From Paraphoma chrysanthemicola (lineage: Eukaryota; Ascomycota; Dothideomycetes; Pleosporales; Phaeosphaeriaceae): DNA of 64,000 nt. Under the pieces are notes generated by a model. The model was not told the DNA's origin and did not search any database. It saw only the letters and a program-made list of their open reading frames with translations. Within the stretch, counting starts at the first letter, position 1; each line of letters starts with the position of its first letter. The stretch lies in assembly GCA_020744225.1 (NCBI GenBank), contig JAGMWG010000019.1, forward strand, positions 1,116,001 through 1,180,000. The letters are read 5' to 3'. Position numbers and translations under genes: made by a program. Positions 11,950 through 22,284 of this stretch are shown here, piece by piece.

Positions 11950-13292
11950 TTAAGCCCCAAACCTGTAGGTGCGAATGACGCTATTCTTGTCCTGATGAAC
12001 AACCTCGACTGTGCGATTGTCCTGCCGCTTGACCTTGGTACTTCCGTTTTCGTCATCAGCTGGTGGCTCGGGGGCATCTTCAACGTGGAATATTAGACTT
12101 GCGTCTACAAAGTCATTCTCATCGTCGTTTTCTGGCCGAATCACCGTAACCATAGTAATGGTCTTGTACCTAGTTGCGCTTTGTGTTGGAGTAGAAAGTA
12201 TGCGAAAACTGCACCGTTTGGCGTGCCTGCATTGTGAGCCTCGCCTCAAATATCTGGGTGCCGCAAACATACCCAAAAGTGCATGACTTTCGTCTGCGTC
12301 AGTTTTGAAGTCGGTGCCTGGCCACTCGCGCAACTCCTTCTTTACGTTCTGCAAACACGATGCGATCACTTTGTTCGTCGCATCATTGGAGATGCCCAGC
12401 ATTAAGAAGTATCGAATGTTCTTGATGTTGGAATTATCGCGATTCTAGATAGAAGCCCCAAAGCACATCAGAAAGAGAACGGAGGAGGGGAAGGAGAGCT
12501 GGTTCTGGATCTTTCGAATTGCCGTACCAATTTGAGCTTGCCCCAGTCTTAGGGCTTTCGAGGAATATACCGAACATGGCTACAAGCATGTCAGTCCAGC
12601 GTACAGTCACCGTGCTTTTGTAGCTTTGCTAACCTCCGCCTTGAGTATTCATGCCGAATTCATAGTGCCCACCAGTTGTCTAGCATTTTCAGTCATTGCT
12701 TCGCAGTGAAAGTACATTAGCATACCCGGAAGGGGGTTTTGTCAGCGCTGTACCATTGGTTGATGATGGGGACTTGTTTCCCATTCTCTTGCTTGTTTGG
12801 ATCCCAGTGTTCCACTCTGTAGCATGCATTGTCTCCACCATCCAATGTCGATTTGCTGTTGATACCGAGCCCGCGAAGCGTATCTGCGAACTGCTAGTGG
12901 TCGTTAAATTGGCATGCATAGGACCTTGGGTTGCTCTCACGCCAGTACCAATCATGTAATTCTTGCCGCAGATTACCTACCCATATGCTTGATGCCTACG
13001 GTGGGTCACGTGTATCTCTCAGGAGTCGACCGGCAGTCTTATCGCTGCCTCCAAGAGCGCACATCAGGGCACTGCCTTTGAACGCAAACCTTTCGAAGTA
13101 TGCATCGCTCGCGGTATCGTCGTCCCAGAATGCAGTGTTCAGCTGGGACTCAATGGATTCGGGTCGGGTAAGATCACCAGGAGTTGAAGAATTTATTGCT
13201 GTATTGTTGCTGATGCTCGAGGGTTGCTTCAACCCTGACTCGGCAATGGCGGCTGAGAAGACCGCAGCCAATGTGAGGTTGAGCAATCTCAT
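11950..13292 (-). pseudogene. Secreted protein gene, unknown family, two in-frame amber codons
   Basis: Best chain: complement(11950..12131, 12170..12208, 12273..12554, 12634..12679, 12726..12893, 12981..13292), 343 codons. The start at 13292 gives a signal peptide (MRLLNLTLAAVFSAAIAES). Key stretches are FKGSALMCALGGSDKTAG, LDGGDNACYRVEHWDPNK, HYEFGMNTQGG, YFLMLGISNDATNKVIASC and a charged tail. No family recognised. All five junctions keep frame, but the chain runs through TAG at 12996-12998 (CCG TAG GCA) and TAG at 12445-12447 (ATC TAG AAT). Both would be CAG after one T-to-C reversal. A 36 bp GTTCTC...CTAG intron could hide the second; I found no intron that hides the first. So either the gene is dead or my model is wrong at those points. 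The last intron would be only 38 bp, also a weak spot. Confidence 0.5.
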
Positions 13293-14733
13293 GGTGGTAT
13301 TAAATAGGCCGGGTGAGAATGTAGATATCGAGTTTGTCTTTGAGAGACTCGGTCGATAGCCACAACGTTCAATGATCGGGCACAAGCTATGGCGAGTGCG
13401 CGCGATATTGTCGCGCTTTGTAAATTAACGTAAAGGCAAATGCTCAAGGGAAAATGAAACTGGTCGAGGCAACACCGCTCTTTTCAGGTGAAATTACTCA
13501 CGAAAATGGCTCCACATGAATCAGCTTTTGGTGCGTGGTAAGGTTGATTGCGTACGCTCAGTGACTATTTGGAGTCGCTCACTGCGCATCCTGTGCTTCT
13601 CATCTCTAAACTTGTTCGCATTACTTCAACAGTCTTCTTTCCTATATATACCGTGGATGAATAACTTCGTGCAAGGTGCAAACTCTGGAACGTTCGTCGA
13701 TGTTTGATTTAAAATATGCATCTTTCGCGGCGAGACTACACTGCTCATGGGCGTATTGATTCCACAACCTTACGTCTTGTGAAGACCAGTGACCACTGGG
13801 AAGATGACAGTGGTATAAGACGACTCGTTAGTGATCTCCTCATACATGTCGCTTTTGGTGCAAGACGTGAGTGTGGCGCTGAAACAACCATGACAAGAAC
13901 GCACTGCCTATTGACATCTCCAAAAAGACTATTCCGAATGCCCTTGATAGCATCCAAGTCTGCAGTACACCCATGGTAACAAATGATACGGCTGATTATC
14001 AGAAAAGCTCAACCAAGAAATGTTGTAACTGCGGCTTGAACATTATACACGAGGAACTACTGGGGGATTAACACTACCGCCCTTCTTGTTAGTCCGCGAC
14101 ACTGTGCGCGAAGATATGTTGCCGTTGTGCAAAATCTCTCACTCGTTATCTAAGTTAACATGCAGGTGGTCACTTTAGGCGCTCTCACCAAGAACGCTAG
14201 CAATTCAATCTCGACAATCGACAACTGTTGTAGATGCAAACTGCGAGGTCAGCACTTGGCGTCTGACCACTTGGCAAGATAAGCGCCCCGGTGGTAGCAA
14301 GAGAGACGGACTACGAAGGAGATCGTATTTCTTTTCGATTTCAAGGTCAAAGAACACCACAACTTCAACAGGCCACGACATCGCCGTCCTTACTCAAATT
14401 TCCATAATTTCTGAGGTGCTTATTCTTTGGAGTACAAGGAATGCACATGATGTCTCTCATTAATTGTCTTTAGCTCATCGTTGTGTTGTGTGGCCTTGCA
14501 ACGACAACGTCAGTATCGCCTAGTGCCCAAAAATACGAGCTCCTTCCTTCGTAGTATGCAACATAATATTACGCCCCGCAGGTTGGTAAGGCATAGCTTG
14601 GATGCCTAACGAACACTATCCGTCCGTGGTCTACACAACATGGTGTACTTAAGTAAATACTCCATCGGTCCCTTTAGTAGGGGGTAGCCCCAAGGAGAAT
14701 TCACGTACAACCAAACAATACAGCATTTCAAAA
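13293..14733. other. 1.4 kb divergent spacer
   Basis: It lies between the minus-strand secreted-protein gene and the plus-strand SDR. Only short frames without features. It presumably contains both promoters; I see no motif I would defend. Confidence 0.45.
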
Positions 14734-15692
14734 ATGACAGCCCCTCCTGCTCACACCGGCTATGCCTTCCCTGGCATCGACCATCTGCGCAACGATATTT
14801 ACCCATCCATCAGCGCCGCGTCCACTCCTTCTCTCCAGCAACCCGGGAAAATTGCACTCGTCACTGGAGCAGGGCGAGGTATCGGCCGCGCAATCGCTCT
14901 GCAGTACGCTTACGCTTCTGTCGGCTCCCTCATCTTGTGCGCACGAACAGCCAGTGAATTAGACGACGTCGAAGCAAAGATCAAAGCCATCAACAATACC
15001 ATCAAGGTGTCCAAACACACCGTCGATGTGACGAGCGAAGCAGCTGTGAAACAATTTGCTCAAGACGTTCAAACCAAGGAAGGTCGCCTGGACATCCTCG
15101 TCAACAACGCAGGTCATTCGTCAGATTGGGTTCCCATCACCGAGGCCGACTCTGACGACTGGTGGAGAACCTTTGAAGTCAATCTCAAAGGACCCTTCTT
15201 GTTCATTCAAGCCTTCCTCCCTCTTCTCATGGCTACCGCCGAAGAGAAGAAGAGTACTGTGGACGTGGTGAACATTTCCAGTATGGGCGCACACATAACC
15301 ATGCCAGGAGCATCGGCATATCAGACGAGCAAGCTTGCGCTACTTCGGCTGGGCGAATTTGTGCACACCGAGTATGGCGACAAAGGCATCAATGTGATTA
15401 GCGTGAATCCTGGCGGAGTATTGACGACACTTTCCGAGCGGGAAGATCGCCTTCGACCATGTAAGCACATGTTGCGCTGAAGCTCATTTATGTTCTAACC
15501 AGCTGACTCTGAGCGACAGTTCTGAATGACACGCCGGACTTGTGTGGCGGGTTCGTGGTATGGTTGACCGCGAAGCCGCGTACATGGCTGGCTGGGCGCT
15601 ATGTCAGCGCAACATGGGATGTTGACATCTTAGAGGGCATGGAAGAGAACATCGTCAAGGAAGACAAGCTCGTTGTGCGCATGGTAGTGTGA
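14734..15692 (+). CDS. Short-chain dehydrogenase/reductase (classical SDR)
   Basis: Two exons, join(14734..15460, 15520..15692), 299 residues; the 59 bp intron has donor GTAAGC and acceptor CAG. Rossmann cofactor motif TGAGRGIG is at residues 44-51, NNAG at 124-127, catalytic Ser about 182 (NISSMGA), and Tyr196/Lys200 in AYQTSK, so all catalytic residues are present. CARTASEL after strand beta2 has Arg rather than an acidic residue, which fits NADP(H) preference, an inference. The N-terminus carries about 35 extra residues before the first strand, with no clear targeting signal. The tail (GRYVSATWDVDIL...) is that of typical fungal SDRs of unknown substrate. The stop lies about 100 bp from the stop of the converging OSBP gene. 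Confidence 0.9.
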
Positions 15693-15794
15693 GGGCTTGA
15701 ACATGCCAGAGCTGGCTCTATATATATACTAGCTCGGTAGCAAGACCTTCGACATCCAACTGGAAACAACGTTGTCAAGGACAACTAAACTTGT

Positions 15795-18700
15795 TTAGAA
15801 AATATCTTCCAAACCTTCTTGTTCCCACTTGGTCTCGCCCTTGGCAACCTTATCTCTGAGTTTCCAATATTCATGGTTAAATACCCAGTACTCTTCCCCT
15901 GTAGTTTCACACCTTCCCTTCGAGAACCATCGTGGGGTGAAGTGCTCCCCATTCGCTTCTCTTTGTCTTCTGGTCGCACGCTGTTTCTCTTCTACTCGAT
16001 TCTTCTCTGTGGCAGCAAAATCATACTCGCCGTCTTCCATGGCCCGCTGATCTGGCCGGAGCCTGGTGTCAGTTGGCGCGACCACTGGCCGTAGCTTGTC
16101 GGGGATGTCGTTCAGCGTAACGACGAACGGGGTCAAATTAAAAGGGATGCCAGTGGGTCGTTCATGCGCCTGCCATACGAGGAATGCCTTGTCCTCGTTG
16201 TGTTTGGTTTTGCTGCCTCCCTTGTCAATGTCGGCGTCCTCGTACCCAGGGGTGAAGCGCGCATAGATTTTGTCGTTCCAGCGACCACCAACGGACCAGC
16301 GCACACGTCCTTCGGCATCGAGAACCTTGCCAGCGACCTGGAAGGCTGATGAAGCCTTCCAGCCACGAGCCTTGAAGTCAAGCTGGCAAACCTCGCCAGT
16401 AGTGTGGTTGCGAATCTCCATGGGGCCGTAGTTGTCTACGACCGGATTACCGGTGATAATACCAATGACTGACGATGTGACCTTCTTCCAGGTGTAGAGC
16501 TCTTCTTTGCCACCGGTCGCTGTCGGACGAAGGCGCAAAAACCAGGTGCCGAGTGGATTGATGTCAAATGACTTGCCGTAGAATTTGGATTTGACAGCAG
16601 ATTCGCCCTAGAGCTGCTTAGAAAAGTTCACAGTCATGTAACTCTCAACTTACGTAGTAGTCCCATTTCTTCGACTCAGCGTACGCCGCTCCAATCGGTG
16701 GGTGATGGCTGACTTGCTCAATGAAGAATCGGTAGCCCTTGTCTGGCCGTGCGTACTCGTAGGTCTCGGCCAAGAGAGGGTTAAATGGCTTGGCTACGCG
16801 TCCGATCGTTGAGGCATATTCGGAAGCAGCAAAGGCGGCTACATACAGCAGTCGCTCCGTCGAATCCGCACGATCTGCAGCTGTGTCAAGAAGATCTGTA
16901 TACTCCATATCTTCCGCAACTCGCTGAAGAAGAGACGTTGGCTCATTGAAAGACACGGGTAGGGTCATTTTTGTCATGTCCTTGCCAATCATGGACTTCA
17001 ATATACCCTGCGAAAAGTTAGCAAGCTTCTTTCCACATGGGTGCAAAGACTTGCCCATAGCGAGATCTTCGGCCTGTCATCTGCATCCATGGCTAGTCTT
17101 TGCCGTGGTCCATCTTCGTAGCCTCTGAATGCAGTGGCAACCTCTGCATGCTTTTGCTCAAAGGGATCTTCGGTCGACGTAGTCACAGTCGATTCGCTGT
17201 GGTCCATTTTCTCCTGTGGAAGCTCGATAATCTCAACCTCGCCAGCACCTACGGCATCGAAGAACTCTTCATCGTCTTCAGACTCGGACTCGGACATGTC
17301 TGCAGCAATGTCTGCAATAGTAGCCTTCCTCTTGATTGCGCGACCTGGCACGCTTGCTTTTCGCCCAAGCTCCTCCTGCTTAGGCTCTTCGGCCGCCTCG
17401 ACGAAGTGATCCTCACCATCTTGAAGGGTCGGCCCTGGCTCCGAGCCCGCTAGCTCAAAGTCCTCAAGAGCCTCACGCAGGGCTCGCTTTGTCTTGCGCC
17501 GCTTCTGCTCTGATTCGCCTATCCTGTTCTCAAGCTCCTCTTGCTCTTTCGCGACTTTAGCCATACTCTCTTCCCACATGCGCCGCACGTTGGCCTCGCG
17601 ATCCAAACGATACTGCCAGTACGCGTCGCGATCTCTCGAGATTCGCAAAAGATCGCCAATCAAGCCTTTGAGGTTGCCAATGGCAGAATCGTACGATGCA
17701 AGTGCTTGCAGCATGGTGGGGTCAGAGATCTGAAGCGTGGGATTTTTGGATTTCTCTGATTGTAAAGCTGCGGAGACCGAAGTAAGCAAATCGAGCTGGA
17801 GCTTGGCAGATTGGGCGGTGATGTTGAAAGCATCTTTGCTCTGAGGCTTGACTTCGACGCCGCTTTCATCATCGTCGTAGTCGTCGTCATCATCCATGTC
17901 ATCTGCCACAGTTGTCGCACCAAAGTGACTGGCAATTCTGCTTAGGTCCTGTCCGGGCATGCTGGCCTCATAGGCACTCCCATTCTCCTCTGGAACGCTG
18001 ACGGCAGTGCGCGAGGAGGTGTCGTGAGGCATGGGTGGAACGCCTAACGATGAAGATGCTGCGGTTGATTAGCAAGAGCGACCATGCAGAGATGAATTGC
18101 GTACCGGGTGCAAGGTTTCGCGAACTAGCCATTCTTGAGCTGCTAACGCTAGAAGTGTCACCACCTATGGTTAGTTGCTCAATTTTGGCTTGCTTAAGGG
18201 CCTCATTGTCTTGTGTCGCGCGTTTCTCTTCTTCTCGCGCTTCGTCCTTGGCCCACTGGATGGCGTTGTTGAGCGCCCAGTACCACCGCTTCGCCTCGAC
18301 TTGGTGGTTTGCCTTGAGATGATACTTTACAGAGGATTTGCCTTGTATTTCGAAGCGCTGCTTGTCCTGTGGATCCATGTAAAGCTTAGCTATCCTCATG
18401 TTGATGGCGCCTCGGCAGGCCGAACCGGTATCGTCTGTATGGGTAAGCAAGTAGCATGAAGTCCCAGGGCGGCCTGGACTTACCTTGGTGCTTGTAGTAG
18501 CTGAGCACACCATCTTCGAGCACAAACCACCGCAGCTTGTAGCCGGTGGTGTAGTTGGTCCACTTCTTGAGATAGCCCTTCATCTCGCGGGATTCCTTGG
18601 CCCCCATGCCGCTGTCCGTGGCAGCTGCGCCCTGTGAGCCTCCTGCAAGAATCGTCTTCTCCTGTATGCCACGCTGTGCAGCTGCAGCGGCGGGTGATCT

Positions 18701-19744
18701 TTTCAAAATGGCGCGCGTGCGGTCGTCTTTGGTGTAGTCCTGGGGAAGCTTGCCCTTGCGGTCGCGGCGGAACGGATCGGCGCCGTTCAGCAGCAACAGC
18801 TGGGCGAGCTTCACGTCCTTCTTCTTGGCAGCTTCGTGGAGAAGCGTGCCTCCAGCGTCCATGACAACAGGGTCCGTTGCCAGTTCTCCGCCATTGACAT
18901 CTATGGTGCTCTTGATCCTGCCGTCCTGCAGTATCTGCTCCAGTGCCACTAGGTCTCCCGTCTGGACCAGTTGATGGATCTTCTTCAGGTTGGTGTCGAT
19001 GAAGATGGACTTGGCCAGCTGCAGATGCTGGAAGATGTCGGGCGTGCGTGCGAGATCCAGCGGCGTCTGGCCATTGTAGTTGGTGATGGAGTCGTTGATG
19101 CCGGGCTGGTCGAGCAGCATGCGCACAACCACTGTGCGGCCGAGCGTCGCTGCCAGATGCAGAGGCGTGTTTCCATCGCGATCGCGGCCATTGATGTCAA
19201 TGGGCGAGTCGGCGGCGGCGGTGGCGTTGGACAGGACGAACTCGATGACTGGCGTCTCGGCGCACTGTATGGCGAGGTGCAGGATAGACGTGCCCTCTGT
19301 GCGGGTGCTCGGTAGCGAGAGCGACGACCTGCCCTCGTCGCCGTCTGCCGGAGCCGACTGCTCCCTTATGGCCCTGGAAATGGCGGCCGTGTCCCCATTG
19401 CGCAGCGACTCGAAGACCCTAAACAGCTTCACCGACTGCTCGATGGACGAGGCCTTGGGGACCGGCGAGTTGGGCGACGGCTGGTAGCTCGGCGACGAGG
19501 GACTCAGGGCGTCGGTGCTGGCGCCCACGTTGGACATGGTGGCGGAGAGGTGCGGGCGGTGCTTCTTGGAGAGGCTGCGATGGTGCCCTTGGCCGTGGTG
19601 CGACTCGGTCGTAAGGTGCTGCGAGTTGGCCGCAGACGAGCTCGGCGGGGACGTATCGCTCACGTCGCTCGTGGTGACGTCGTTCTTGGACGATACGCGC
19701 GAGAGCATGGATTTGACCTTCATCTTCTTAGCACGTGCTGTCAT
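15795..19744 (-). CDS. Oxysterol-binding protein, Osh1/Osh2 type (ankyrin-PH-FFAT-ORD)
   Basis: Five exons, complement(15795..16607, 16654..17007, 17055..18058, 18105..18434, 18484..19744), 1253 residues. Domains in order: Ser-rich N-terminus; ankyrin repeats about 130-370 (for example DGNTPLHLAATLGRTVVV and GGTLLHEAAKKKDVKLAQLL); PH domain about 388-485 (MKGYLKKWTNYTTGYKLRWF); coiled-coil and acidic region about 540-790; FFAT motif EFFDAVG near 795, which binds VAP at the ER; and OSBP-related lipid-binding domain about 866-1253 with the signature EQVSHHPP. This is the full layout of yeast Osh1/Osh2, which exchange sterol and PI4P at ER contact sites. Intron 3 (17008-17054) starts with GC instead of GT (TGG|GCAAGT); splicing there gives the expected SLWGILKSMIGKDMTKM. 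Confidence 0.95.
17008..17054 (-). other. GC-AG intron in the OSBP gene
   Basis: The donor reads TGG|GCAAGT and the acceptor TCGCAG|GG, 47 bp. No GT donor nearby keeps the frame, and the predicted join reproduces the conserved start of the OSBP lipid-binding domain. GC-AG introns are a known minor class that needs an otherwise strong donor, as here. Confidence 0.85.
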
Positions 19745-20512
19745 GTCAACTACGCAGCATGCCTACTTTTTGACTCTTGGAGCGCTTGTGCCTGTCCCAG
19801 TTAGCATTCAGTCCTTGTGCAACAAGCCAGGGTCGCACCGCGTCTATCTGCGGCGGCACACTCACCCGTCCATGGTTGCGGGGTTGGCACGCAGCGGCCA
19901 AGTAGGGCGAGATCCGTTGTGTCAGACGGGTTGGCGCAGCGGAGTGGAGGGGCAGAGGATTCGAGTCTCCAGACGGGGTCTGTGAGGGCGATTATTGAGT
20001 TCCAAAGCAGCGTCTATTTGTGACGTACTTTGTGTAGACTATGCATCCCAACGCGGGGCTGGACTGCTGCGTCCTTCGTCAGGGGCGCCTTCAGCCGCAA
20101 TGAGAGCCAATAGACGAGCACCCGCCTCCGCCGAACTGTTGGCTCTCGCGCTTGACAGGCACTACGCAGAGAACCATAGGCCTTTGAGCCAGATGTGTGA
20201 ATCGGACAGTATGGGCTTCGAAATCACCTCGATGTACCACATCACGCTCGAACAACGGTTATGAGTTGTGCAAAATGCCACGTCCTTGCAGCTACAGAAG
20301 AGTGCACTCTCTGCGACTAGCAGTACAGCCCGCTGGCCTGCGCCTGAGCAGCGTCGCGACATGACATGTGCCAGGGACGAAATGCTGCAGCTGGTCCGCG
20401 CGAATATTCTATAATGACGCAGTCTCCCTATGGAGTCGTGCGTATGCTCTGGTGACGGACGTACACTACGGCTTACCCACGCTAATTTATACACTCATTA
20501 TACCGCTGCAGG
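19745..20512. other. OSBP upstream region / ATP12 downstream region
   Basis: 768 bp between two minus-strand genes, so it should hold the OSBP promoter and the ATP12 3' UTR. A stretch at about 19925-19985 looks faintly like a tRNA T-arm but has no matching acceptor stem. Nothing else seen. Confidence 0.45.
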
Positions 20513-21660
20513 CTACGACGAGTCGCCGCTGACCAAGATAATGGCGCTCCCAAGCTGTCGCCGCAGATCCTCCTTCTCGACGTCGTGCGTGTCTTCTACC
20601 TCGCCCCACTGGCCCGTCTGCCACCGCACCTCTAGGCTCGACGCTTCAGCTGCTTCCTCAATACCGAAGCGACCCGCGTCAGGAGCCGGCCGCGATTGTG
20701 CAAACGCCTCGCCCCAGTCATGGATCAGCCGGACGCTCACCAGCAGGCTCTTGGAGGCCAGCACCGCGCGCTCCAGACCAGCGAGCTCGAATGCCGGAAG
20801 TCCCGCCAGCCAACCGCGGATCACCTGCTGCGTCATCTCTGGCTGTGCAACGGGCATAATGCTGTCCGGCTCGAGGATAGGCTTGATCTCGACGCCCGGC
20901 CAGATGTGCGTTGTGAGGTGGGTGATGATGGGCGTGGCCGTCTCCATCTGCAGCTGGCGCAGCGTCTTGCCGTTGCGCAGCGAGTCGTTCATGACTTTCT
21001 CGGGCGCCCAGCAGAGCAGCGTATCGGTGTGGAGGTAGCGCATGAGCAGCTTGAGCACATCGTTCCGGACATTAGCTCTGCCCTGAGTGTCGGCTTGTTC
21101 AATGTCGAGCGCGCGGGCGGCGAGCGAGGTCATGGGGATGTAGTGCGTCTTGAGGGCCTGTTGCGCGCTGAGCAGGAGGTCCCACTCGAGCGCAATGGCT
21201 GTGGCCAGCTGGTGCTTGGACGGGGGGACAGTGAGGATGTCCTTGGTGGGCGTGCGAACTGGCCTGCTGTCCAGGAACACCTGCAAGCCGTCTGCAGCTG
21301 TCAGTACCGTGTAGCATTCTTACATTGCTTGCACCAACCATCTGTCTCCTTGACTGTAACGTCCTTCCAGAAGCGCTTCTTCAGCATGGCCTTGGGCTTG
21401 GACGACGGCACCGACGACGTGCGCACGTCCTGCGCCTGCTTGAGCATCTCAGCTTGCCGCCTCTTGCGCGCAACCCGCTCTGCTGCATCTGACGGATGAG
21501 GCGTGGGCGTTCCCGGCGGCGGGCCAGGCACCGTGGGGTGTGGCAACGGCGTGGCCTGCCATGCGGCCGTCGTGGTGTGCAGACATCGGTACAGCGGGCG
21601 AGGGGCTCTGCGCGGTGCAGATAGACGTAAGGTGTTGAGGGCCGGACGCAGCGACTCCAT
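20513..21660 (-). CDS. ATP12: Mitochondrial F1-ATPase assembly chaperone Atp12
   Basis: Two exons, complement(20513..21291, 21339..21660), 366 residues. Residues 1-35 are Arg/Ser-rich without acidic residues (for example APRRAPRPLYRCLHTTTAAW), a mitochondrial presequence. The body matches the ATP12 family: KKRFWKDVTVKET, then GLQVFLDSRPVRTP, LATAIALEWDLL, IPMTSLAARALD, a conserved LLCWAPEKV, and LVSVRLIHDWGEAFAQSRPAPD near the C-terminus. Atp12 binds the F1 alpha subunit in the matrix until the alpha3beta3 hexamer forms. The 47 bp intron starts with a weak GTTGGT donor. A GTAAGA donor inside it would leave a 32 bp intron and is less likely. The start at 21660 is preferred over the ATG at 21726, which would only add residues in front of the presequence. 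Confidence 0.93.
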
Positions 21661-22284
21661 GGTGAGCGATAATGGCGGCGTGCAGACCACTGGTGCCTCG
21701 ATGGAGCACTGACAGGCGCGGTGCAAAGCTTCAGAAAAAACGCCAGGGATGGCGGGTACCTAGCGCGTCATAACTAAGTTCCGTTGCCAACGAACTCCTC
21801 CGTAAGCTTCTCCGCATTCTGCTGCGTGAACACCAGGTACGCTGCGAGACTTCCAGCACAGCGCAGGTATTACAAACGCTGCTATGGGGGATGATTACAG
21901 TTTTAGTGCAACAGCTTGGATGCCCTCATTGTGCTATAGAGATTGTACTGCAGACGTGCACACACGCAAAAGGCTTTCGGGAGTGTTCCGGCGGAGGTGT
22001 CAAGGTGCAGCACCGGTATTGCGTCGATCAGCACTACGGCTAAGTCTAAGTTGCTTCGTGAGAGCCGCCGAGCAGCCACGCCAACGTCGGTCGATCTCGC
22101 CCATGTCTGTCGACATGCTCCAGCTTCTCCACTGTGCTACCTGTGCCCGCCGTCTGCCCTGCAGCAATTGACGTCCGGCTGCTGTGCCCCGCGCTCGGCC
22201 TTCCCTGCACTTTCTCCACCTCCGCGCTGGGGGTTCGATGCGCGCATCTTGACCTGCCTCGTAGACCTCTCACACGAGCCGTTC
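21661..22284. other. Divergent promoter, ATP12 / Zn2Cys6 regulator
   Basis: 624 bp shared 5' region of two genes transcribed away from each other. It contains upstream ATGs on the plus strand (for example 21884 and 21943). The open frame from 21943 runs in frame into the regulator's start at 22285, so an N-terminally longer product cannot be excluded. No operator motif recognised. Confidence 0.5.

Noticed and set aside
19925..19985. tRNA-like string with GGATTCGAGTCTCC
   Set aside because: T-arm-like only. I could not form an acceptor stem, an anticodon arm or a proper length.
20696..21499. 267-codon plus-strand open frame
   Set aside because: It lies antisense to the ATP12 gene, has no domain of its own, and is open because of the GC-rich codon usage of the opposite strand.
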